64,000 nucleotides of DNA, taken from Nocardioides okcheonensis (GTDB taxonomy: Bacteria > Actinomycetota > Actinomycetes > Propionibacteriales > Nocardioidaceae). The notes under the pieces are model-generated. The model searched no databases. It was not told the origin of the DNA and was given only the letters and a program-made list of their open reading frames with translations. This document shows, piece by piece, positions 57,460 through 64,000 of this stretch (position 1 is its first letter; each line of letters opens with the position of its first letter). Position numbers and translations under genes: made by a program. The DNA lies in assembly GCF_020991065.1 (NCBI RefSeq), contig NZ_CP087710.1, forward strand, positions 496,001 through 560,000, given 5' to 3'.

Positions 57460-57507
57460 AGGGACCAGCACAGGGACCAGCACAGGGACCAGCACAGGGA
57501 CTGGCGC
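57460..57507. repeat. 12-bp tandem repeat, four copies
   Basis: Three exact copies of AGGGACCAGCAC and a fourth diverged copy (AGGGACTGGCGC) in non-coding DNA. Confidence 0.85.
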
Positions 57508-57801
57508 TGGCGACGGGCGGCCCGTCACCAGCCAGGGCCGTGTGGCTGCCGACCGCGTCCGCACGGCCCCGCGCCGGTGCCCTTGACAAGGTCCGGCTCG
57601 GCGCGCGACGGCCGCCCGGGTGAGATCTCCGCTCGGGGGTACTCCCAGGGTCGGGCGGTCCCGGTCCTGTCCGGGCAGGCCGGGCTGACCTATCCCTACG
57701 GGGGCGGAAGGCTTGCCGTCGACCGGTCGGGGATGTGAGGTTTACGTCGTAAACATCGCGGTCGGCAGAGGCTGGCCATTCACGTGGAAGTGAGCATCAC
57801 C

Positions 57802-58615
57802 ATGGAAGACGCCCTCCGAGACGGTCTACGTGACGGGACGGGGCTCGTGGCCCAGTTCATGCCGAAGTTGCTGTTGTTCCTGCTCATCCTGATCGTGGGT
57901 GTGCTGATCGCCAAGGGCATCGCGCAGGCACTCAATCGCGGTCCTCGAGCGAGTCGGCTTCGACCGGGCCGTCGAGCGAGGCGGCGTCAGAAGGGCGCTG
58001 TCCAGCTCGAAGGAGGACGCGAGCGACGTCGTCGCCAAGCTGATCTACTACACCCTGATGCTGTTCGTGCTCCAGCTCGCGTTCGGGGTGTTCGGACCGA
58101 ACCCGATCAGCGACCTCTTCGAGCGGGTCATCGTGTTCCTGCCCAGCCTCGTCGTGGCCATCATCATCATCGTGGTTGCCTCGGCCATCGCCGCGGCCGT
58201 GAAGACGCTCATCGACGGCACCATCGGTGGCCTCGCCTACGGCACCACGATCGCCAACATCGCGTCCGCCTTCGTCTTGTTCCTGGGAATCGTCGCCGCG
58301 CTGAACCAGGTGGGCGTCGCCACCACCGTCACCACGCCCGTTCTGATCGCCATCCTGGCCACCGTGGCCGGCATCCTCATCGTCGGCGTGGGCGGGGGTC
58401 TCGTCCGACCCATGCAGCAGCGCTGGGAGAGCTACCTCACCACCGCCGAGAACGAGGTGCCGCGCATGAGGGAACACGCCGCCGCCGCGCCCAGCGTGCG
58501 AGAGCAGGCCCAGCGCGCCGGGGCCCGCGGCCAGGCCCGGACGACGCCCGGCGAAGCGGCCGCGACCGACTCGTCCCTCGGCAGTGGCTCCGCTCAGGAC
58601 ACGCCGCGCTCGTGA
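57802..58615 (+). pseudogene. Conserved-TM-helix (mechanosensitive-channel-like) membrane protein with +1 frameshift
   Basis: The first frame gives MEDALRDGLRDGTGLVAQFM and a helix (LLLFLLILIVGVLIAKGIAQ). After a shift near 57940 the next frame continues VLERVGFDRAVERGGVRRAL, KEDASDVVAKLIYYTLMLFV and three or four more helices (SLVVAIIIIVVASAIAAAV, IASAFVLFLGIVAAL, TPVLIAILATVAGILIVGVG). This is the layout of PF05552-type proteins related to small mechanosensitive channels (CmpX-like). The tail is Ala/Gln/Arg-rich. With the single base corrected it would be a whole gene. Confidence 0.75.
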
Positions 58616-58661
58616 CCGGCGGCTGGACCCGGTTGTTCGACTAGCGGGATCTGGGCGGGGG

Positions 58662-58669
58662 TGTCGCGG
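58662..58669. repeat. 8-bp target-site duplication, left copy (IS256-type element)
   Basis: TGTCGCGG, identical to 59704-59711, directly outside the left end of the IS256-type element. Confidence 0.85.
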
Positions 58670-59703
58670 AGTGACGTCCCGTAAGGTGGTGTAGTTCGGG
58701 CCGCTGTTCGTCGTGTTGATGGCGACGTAGGCGGCCACCGTGCGACGGTGCACGGTGTCTCGACCCGGAAGGTCGACGACCTGGTCAAGGCATTGGGCGC
58801 CGACTCGGGGATCAGCAAGTCGGAGGTGTCGCGGATCTGTGCCGACCTCGACGAGGAGGTCGGAGCGTTCCGGGACCGGTCCCTGTCCGGGATCGACTAC
58901 CCGTACGTGTTCCTCGACGCCACCTATTGCAAGGCCAGGGTGAACCGCCGCGTGGTGTCCCAGGCCGTGGTGATCGCCACCGGCGTCACCGCCGACGGCC
59001 GACGCGAGGTGCTGGGCTTCGACGTCGGCGACTCCGAGGACGGGGCGTTCTGGACCGCGTTCCTGCGCACGTTGAAGGCCCGCGGACTCGGCGGGGTGCA
59101 GCTGGTCATCAGCGACGCCCACACCGGCTTGAAGGCCGCGACCGGCTCGGTGTTCCTCGGTGCCGCCTGGCAGCGGTGTCGGGTGCACTTCATGCGCAAC
59201 GTCCTCGCGGTGGTACCGAAGGGGAACCAGGAGATGGTCGCCGCGGCGATCCGCACGATCTTCGCCCAGCCCGACGCCGACCACGTCACTGAGCAGTTCG
59301 AGGTCATCGCCGCGATGCTGGGCAAGCAGCTGCCGAAGGTCGAGCAGATGCTCCGCGACGCTCACACCGATCTGCTGGCCTTTGCCGGGTTCCCGGTGGC
59401 CCACTGGAAGAAGATCTGGTCGACCAACCCGCTCGAGCGGCTCAACAAGGAAGTCAAGCGCCGCACCGACGTCGTCGGGGTCTTCCCGAACCCCGCCGCC
59501 CTGCTGCGTCTGGCCGGCGCGGTCCTGGTCGAGGCCCACGACGAGTGGCAGGTCAGCGCCGAACGCCGCTACCTGTCCGAACGGTCCATGGCCCTGGTGG
59601 CCAACCGATCCGAAGAGGAGGTGGCCAAGCCCGAACTCATGACGGCATCAGAACCACTGACCCGCACGGTGTCGAGAACTCCACCACTCAGCGGGACGTC
59701 ACC
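58670..59703 (+). mobile_element. IS256-family element, internally deleted (1,034 bp)
   Basis: The ends are inverted repeats of about 26 bp: GTGACGTCCCG ... GTGGTG ... AGTTC from 58671 and the complementary block ending at 59702 (GCGGGACGTCAC). Both are flanked by the 8-bp duplication TGTCGCGG. Complete IS256 elements are about 1.3-1.5 kb; here the 5' third of the transposase is missing, so an internal deletion happened while both ends stayed. Confidence 0.85.
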
Positions 59704-59812
59704 TGTCGCGGTACGCCTCTCCCCCGCCCGGCCCGTGCTGGCACGCACCACCACGACGGCACGCCGCCGGCAGTGCCGGCATCGAGGTGTGGGCGTCGAG
59801 GCGAACGGATGA
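58748..59812 (+). pseudogene. IS256-family (mutator) transposase, N-terminally truncated
   Basis: The frame starts in the middle of the family sequence (HGVSTRKVDDLVKALGADSG). It keeps the catalytic core: YVFLDATYCKARVN (first Asp), LVISDAHTGLKAA (second Asp), RCRVHFMRNVLAVVPK, STNPLERLNKEVKRRTDVVG (Glu region). About 120-130 N-terminal residues with the DNA-binding part are absent. The frame also runs through the right terminal repeat, so its last 35 or so residues come from outside the element. It is unlikely to be active alone. Confidence 0.87.
59704..59711. repeat. 8-bp target-site duplication, right copy (IS256-type element)
   Basis: TGTCGCGG, identical to 58662-58669, directly outside the right end of the element. 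Confidence 0.85.
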
Positions 59813-60161
59813 AGGTCGGAGGCAGGCAGAACGGTGCATGGAGAACGGAGGCATGCAGGACCGAGGAGGACGGGCCGAATGGCCCTGCTCGACGAGCAGG
59901 ACCGAGGACAGGATGAGCACATGAGGTGCCCGAAGCCAGAGTCCGAGGTGGTGAGGGACTGGCGCCGGTTGCTCGAGGAGGTGCTCACCGCGCGAAGCTG
60001 TCAGGGGATGGCGCTGACGCAGCGAACGCGCCGGCTCCAGGACCATGGTGGGGCCAAGGCACACGCACTGACCGAGCGTGGATGACCGGTGCACGGGCGG
60101 TGCCCGCCGCCGCTCCACCGCGGGCCGTGCGCACTCTCCCGCCGCGCGGCGCGAGGGTCGT
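59813..60161. other. Intergenic stretch without recognisable gene
   Basis: About 350 bp between the IS256-type remnant and the convergent amidohydrolase gene. Only short overlapping frames are present; I see no RNA gene, terminator with T tract or element end. Confidence 0.4.
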
Positions 60162-61415
60162 TCAGGACCGTGGCGGACCTTGGACGGTGTCCCCCGCACG
60201 GGCGAAGCATTTCTTGGCCGCCGCGGTCAGCGCGGAGATGCCTACCGTGAGCGTGGGGTCGATCACCGGTGCGTAGAACGGCGAGTGGTTCGAGGGCAGG
60301 CCGGCTGCCACCTCCGCCACCTGTTCCGCCGACGTCAGGTGCGCGAACAGCTCAGGGTCCGCCCCGCCCAGGAGCCAGAACACGAGCGGCACTCCCTCGC
60401 TGGGGGTGGAACCGGCCAGGATGCCGACGTCCTCGCTGCCGGTCACGGTCCCGGGGTCCACGACATGGCCTCGGCCGACGACGTCCTCCAGGACCGGTCG
60501 CAGCATGTCGACCGCGCTCGGGTCGTTCACGACTGCCGGCAAGACCTCGGTCCGTTCGATCGTCGGCATCGCGGGAGCGCTCGACGCGGCTGCCTCGCTG
60601 TTCACGATGCGCGTCACCGCTTCGAGGATCCTGGCGCGCACGGCCTCGTCGTAAGTGCGGAGGTTCAGCGCGAGCTCAGCACGATCCGGGATGATGTTGG
60701 CCTTCGTCCCCGCGTGAAGGGAGCCCACTGTGAGAACGGCGGTGTCGGTGGCTGCGGTCTCCCGCGACACGACTGTCTGCAGCCGCAGGACGGTCGAGGC
60801 GGCCATCACCACCGGGTCGACTGTCGTCTCCGGGCGCGAGCCGTGCCCGCCCCTGCCGAACATCGTCACCCTCAGCACGTCGGAGGCGGCGAACGCGGGA
60901 CCGGAGCGCAGCCCGATCACGCCGGCCGGCAGCGGTGCCACGTGCTGTCCGAGCACGACGTCGGGACGGGGCACGAGGTCGTAGAGTCCACCATCGACCA
61001 TCGCCTGCGCACCCTGTCCGATCTCCTCGCCAGGTTGGAAGACCACGACCGCCGTGCCGGACCACGACGTGCGGTGGGCGACGAGCTCGGCGGCGGCCCC
61101 CATCAGGCAGGCGGCGTGCATGTCGTGGCCACAGGCGTGCATCACTCCCGGCGTCTCACTCGCGTAATCGAGTTCGGTGGCTTCAGTGAGCGGCAGCGCG
61201 TCGATGTCGGCACGCAGGAGCACGGTGGCGCCTGCCCCGTTGTGGAACACGCCCACGACCCCGGTGGTTCCGATCTCGGTGTGCACGGCGTACCCGTGCT
61301 CACGTAGCCAGTCGGCCGCGATCGCGGCGGTCCGCGTCTCCTGCATCGACAGCTCGGGGTGGCGGTGCAGGTCACGGTAGATGTCGGCGAGGCGCGACAG
61401 GCTGTGGTCGTCCAT
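60162..61415 (-). CDS. M20-family amidohydrolase (hippurate hydrolase/IAA-amino acid hydrolase type)
   Basis: This 417-residue metal-dependent hydrolase has the M20D motifs: LHRHPELSMQE, LLRADIDALPL, HACGHDMHAACLMGAAAEL (Cys and His ligands), VVVFQPGEE, the lid-domain GRGGHGSRPE and a C-terminal NHSPFYAP. Such enzymes remove an N-acyl group from amino acids. The ATG at 61415 is the first Met of the conserved part; the ribosome-binding site is weak. It lies 67 bp after the DUF11-repeat gene on the same strand. The acyl substrate is unknown. Confidence 0.92.
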   Translation of the reverse strand: MDDHSLSRLADIYRDLHRHPELSMQETRTAAIAADWLREHGYAVHTEIGTTGVVGVFHNGAGATVLLRADIDALPLTEATELDYASETPGVMHACGHDMHAACLMGAAAELVAHRTSWSGTAVVVFQPGEEIGQGAQAMVDGGLYDLVPRPDVVLGQHVAPLPAGVIGLRSGPAFAASDVLRVTMFGRGGHGSRPETTVDPVVMAASTVLRLQTVVSRETAATDTAVLTVGSLHAGTKANIIPDRAELALNLRTYDEAVRARILEAVTRIVNSEAAASSAPAMPTIERTEVLPAVVNDPSAVDMLRPVLEDVVGRGHVVDPGTVTGSEDVGILAGSTPSEGVPLVFWLLGGADPELFAHLTSAEQVAEVAAGLPSNHSPFYAPVIDPTLTVGISALTAAAKKCFARAGDTVQGPPRS

Positions 61416-61482
61416 GACGAGACGGTAGTGCCGATCGGAGTTCACGGCGAGGGCCTGCGTACGAGGGCCGGGGACGGGGTGG

Positions 61483-64000
61483 TCACTCGCGCCGCGAGGG
61501 GCGCGACCGTCGCACCATCCACGCGCCGAGCGCGAGCAGCAGGACGCTGAGCGCGGCGAGCGGCACGATCTCGACGGGCAGACCGGTATCGGGGAGCACA
61601 CCGCCGTCGCCGTCGCCCCCATCGCCCCCGTCGCCACCCCCGTTGCTGCTCGGGCCGCCGTCGTCTTCGGCGAGTACCTGCACATCGGCCTGGTCCTGGA
61701 CCTCGACGTCCCCCCCGTCCGGGTCGTCGGTGAAGGCGATCGCGGTGTTGGGGACGGTGCCGCGTGCGTCGTCGACGAGTTGGGTGACGATGCGTAGCAC
61801 GCCCTTCTCGTGGGGTCGCACGACGCCGAATACGCCGGTGACCCGGCGGCCGGAGGTCAGGACCTCGGCGGTGCCGACGACGACGTCGACGGAGACCAGG
61901 TCGAGGTCTGCGTCGAGGGTGTCGGTGACCTCGACGTCGCGGGCCACGGACGGTCCCTCGTTGGTGACGGTCACCGTCCAGGTCACCCGGTCACCCGGTG
62001 CGGCCTTCGCGGTCGACGCCTGCTTGTCGATGGCGAGGTCCGGGCAGACGACCACCCGGCCGCGCCTGCCGTCCGGCACGCAGCTCCCGGTACCGGTTTC
62101 GGTGACACGGGCGGTGTTGTTGCTCTGGTCGGGGTCGGTCGTGGCGGAGGCGACGGTGGCGACGTTGGCGACCTCGCCTCGGTAGCCGGCGTCGACGGTT
62201 GCCCGCACCGTGATGGTGACGCTCTGCATGCGCGCGAGGGCCTCAAGCTCGCAGGTCACCTGCTGGCCCGCGACGCGGCAGGCGCCGCCGCCGACAATGG
62301 ATGCGGTGGCGCTCGCCAGGGACTCGATGAGGGTGTCCTGGACCACGACCTGTCGTGCCGTGGAAGGACCGGCGTTGCTGATGACCATCGTGAAGGCGAC
62401 GTCGTCGCCGGCAACCGGCCGGACGGGCTCCATCGCCTTGGTGATGGACAGGTCGGCGACCGGTGTGGTCGGGGTGGTCGCGGTCGCGGTGTTGTCGCCC
62501 GGGGTGGCGTCGGTCGGCGTGGCCACCTTCGCGGTGTTGGACAGGTCCCCGGTGAAGCTCGCGTCGAGAGTGCCGCGGACTGTCACGACACGGGTCGTAC
62601 CCGGCGCGAGGTCCCCGAGGTCGCAGTCGACGGCGTTGACGGCGACCGTGCACTCCTCGGGAGAGGCGCCCGACGTCGCTGCCACCCCGGAGACGGCGGC
62701 CGGTACGTCGTCGGTCAGCACGACGTCGCGGGCCGTGGACGGACCGGCGTTGGTGACCTCGATCCGCCATCTCACCTGCTGGCCGGGCACGGGTCGGGCA
62801 GTGTCGATCACCTTGGTCACCGAGACCGCAGCCGACGGCGCCGCGTCGCTCTCGGTGGTGGCCTCGTTGTTGTCCGGCGTGGTGTCGGTCGGTGAGGCGA
62901 CGGTCACGGTGTTGTCCACGGCCCCGGTGTACGAGGCCGGCACCTGGCCCCGGACGGTGATCGTGGCGCTGGACCCGGGCACCAGGTCGCCGAGGAGGCA
63001 GAACACCACGTTCCCGGCTCCCACGCTGCACGGCGTGCCGGGGAGGTTCGCGGCGACGGTGACGTTCTCGAGGTCGTCGAGGACATCGTCCTCGACGGTG
63101 ACGTCCCGGGCAGTGGACGGGCCCGCGTTGGTCACGACGACGGTCCATGCGGCCGTCTGTCCGGGCACCGGGGCGGCGGCGACGGTCTTGGTGACCGACA
63201 CGTCGGCCTGGGCGTCGGCGTCGCCCTCGGTGCTGGCCTCGTTGTTGTCAGGCGTGGTGTCGGTGGGTGACTCCATGGTCGCGGTGTTGTCCGCTGCACC
63301 GCGGAAGCCGACGGGCACCCGTCCGACGATGGTGACGGTGCGCGAGTCGCCGGGGCCGACGTCGCCGAGGACGCAGGTCACGACGTTGCCGGGGGTGATG
63401 GTGCATGGTCCGGTGGTGACGAGCTCGTCGATCTGGTCGATGACGTCGTCGGTGACGACGACGTCGCGGGCGACCGAGGGGCCGGCGTTGGTCACGCCGA
63501 TCGTCCAGGTGACGTCCTGACCCGGCACCGGGTCGAGGGGCGTGGCGGTCTTGGTGATCGACACGTCGGCCTGAGCGTCGGCGTCGCCCGCAGTGCTGGC
63601 CTCGTTGTTGTCGGGGGTGGTGTCGGTGGGCGACTCGACGGTGGCCGTGTTGTCCACGGGTCCGGTGTAGGCGGCGGGCAGGTCGCCGGTGACGGTGAGG
63701 GTGAGGGACTCGCCGGAAGCGAGGTCGCCGACGTCGCAGGTGACGAGGTTGGCCGCGCCGACGTCGCATGGATCCGTGGCCACCAGAGCGGTGACGGCGT
63801 CGAGGACGTCGTCGGCGACCACCACGTCGCGCGCGACCGACGGTCCGGCGTTGCTGACGACCAGCGTCCACGTCACCGCCGCCCCTGGCACCGGGTCGGC
63901 CGGCGCGGCGGTCTTGGTGATGGACACGTCGGCCTGCGGTGCGGCCGTGCCGCTGGTGCTCGCCTGGTCGTTGCCGGGCGTGTCGTCGTCGGGCGAGCTG
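61483..64000 (-). CDS. DUF11-repeat surface protein with LPDTG anchor, C-terminal part (5' end outside window)
   Basis: The visible 838 or so residues are mostly tandem DUF11 domains of about 120 residues. Six are seen, each starting ADVSITK, ADVSVTK, AVSVTK, ADLSITK or PDLAIDK and containing VTNAGPS(V/T)ARDV and TPDNNEA-like ends. At the C-terminus a Gly/Asp-rich spacer is followed by LPDTG, a hydrophobic helix (VPLAALSVLLLALGAWMV) and an Arg-rich tail, which is a sortase sorting signal. It should be a long stalk-like protein fixed to the cell wall. The frame is open to the right edge, so the N-terminus and any ligand domain are not seen. A sortase gene is not in the window. Confidence 0.93.
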   Translation of the reverse strand, partial: SSPDDDTPGNDQASTSGTAAPQADVSITKTAAPADPVPGAAVTWTLVVSNAGPSVARDVVVADDVLDAVTALVATDPCDVGAANLVTCDVGDLASGESLTLTVTGDLPAAYTGPVDNTATVESPTDTTPDNNEASTAGDADAQADVSITKTATPLDPVPGQDVTWTIGVTNAGPSVARDVVVTDDVIDQIDELVTTGPCTITPGNVVTCVLGDVGPGDSRTVTIVGRVPVGFRGAADNTATMESPTDTTPDNNEASTEGDADAQADVSVTKTVAAAPVPGQTAAWTVVVTNAGPSTARDVTVEDDVLDDLENVTVAANLPGTPCSVGAGNVVFCLLGDLVPGSSATITVRGQVPASYTGAVDNTVTVASPTDTTPDNNEATTESDAAPSAAVSVTKVIDTARPVPGQQVRWRIEVTNAGPSTARDVVLTDDVPAAVSGVAATSGASPEECTVAVNAVDCDLGDLAPGTTRVVTVRGTLDASFTGDLSNTAKVATPTDATPGDNTATATTPTTPVADLSITKAMEPVRPVAGDDVAFTMVISNAGPSTARQVVVQDTLIESLASATASIVGGGACRVAGQQVTCELEALARMQSVTITVRATVDAGYRGEVANVATVASATTDPDQSNNTARVTETGTGSCVPDGRRGRVVVCPDLAIDKQASTAKAAPGDRVTWTVTVTNEGPSVARDVEVTDTLDADLDLVSVDVVVGTAEVLTSGRRVTGVFGVVRPHEKGVLRIVTQLVDDARGTVPNTAIAFTDDPDGGDVEVQDQADVQVLAEDDGGPSSNGGGDGGDGGDGDGGVLPDTGLPVEIVPLAALSVLLLALGAWMVRRSRPSRRE

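Larger units (their letters stand above)
56984..57801. other. 0.8-kb stretch with tandem repeats and no clear gene
   Basis: No open frame here resembles a known protein. The stretch has two short tandem arrays, CTGCTCTGTC x4 (about 57186-57226) and AGGGACCAGCAC x4 (57460-57507). Near 57738-57752 GTTTACGTCGTAAAC is a short palindrome (GTTTACG/CGTAAAC) that could be an operator in front of the next gene. Confidence 0.45.

Overview
The window is very GC-rich DNA with the codon usage and gene order of an actinobacterium, most likely a Nocardioidaceae-type organism (Nocardioides or a relative; genus is inference). The block pgsA-like / DUF881 / sbp / DUF881 / gcvH / garA / ftsR-like merR / bifunctional nuclease / merR / gcvP has the same order as the Rv1822-Rv1832 region of Mycobacterium tuberculosis, which supports the assignment.

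Positions 1-26 kb are ordinary core chromosome. They hold the end of sbcC, a tldD-tldE protease pair, a minus-strand cluster of SPFH/zinc-ribbon membrane proteins, a secreted DUF1906 protein with peptidoglycan-binding domains, a class C beta-lactamase-like protein, and gcvP behind a glycine riboswitch. The garA/gcvH/DUF881 block follows, then two CNNM/CBS membrane proteins, a secreted sulfatase, an anion permease, a threonine dehydratase-like enzyme, a membrane protein and a BLUF photoreceptor.

Positions 26.5-39.9 kb are a compact, plus-strand, translationally coupled biosynthetic operon. A secreted glutamine-rich repeat protein overlaps a 3,414-residue trimodular NRPS (C-A-T, C-A-T, C-A-T-TE). 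An MbtH-like protein, a DrrA/DrrB-type ABC exporter and an Sfp-type phosphopantetheinyl transferase follow. The starter C domain resembles that of EntF, and the three A domains have almost the same predicted binding pocket. The product looks like an acyl- or aryl-capped peptide of three very similar residues that is then exported.

At 40,107-40,143 there is only the 3' part of a tRNA (probably tRNA-Pro), the signature of an attachment site. From there to about 60 kb the DNA is accessory and decaying. It contains an intact IS110-family element, a 3.4-kb ISL3-type unit with perfect 8-bp target duplications that carries an amidase-domain secreted protein and a small membrane protein as passengers, a broken MULE-type transposase, and a deleted IS256-family element with 8-bp target duplications. 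Between them lie gene remnants (truncated membrane protein, histidine kinase fragments, frameshifted HIT protein) and a set of two-component genes: two receiver-only regulators, an OmpR-type regulator with a MASE1-type kinase carrying a +1 frameshift, and a PAS kinase.

From 60 kb the window returns to well-formed genes: an M20 amidohydrolase and the C-terminal part of a large DUF11-repeat surface protein ending in an LPDTG sorting signal, whose start lies beyond the right edge.
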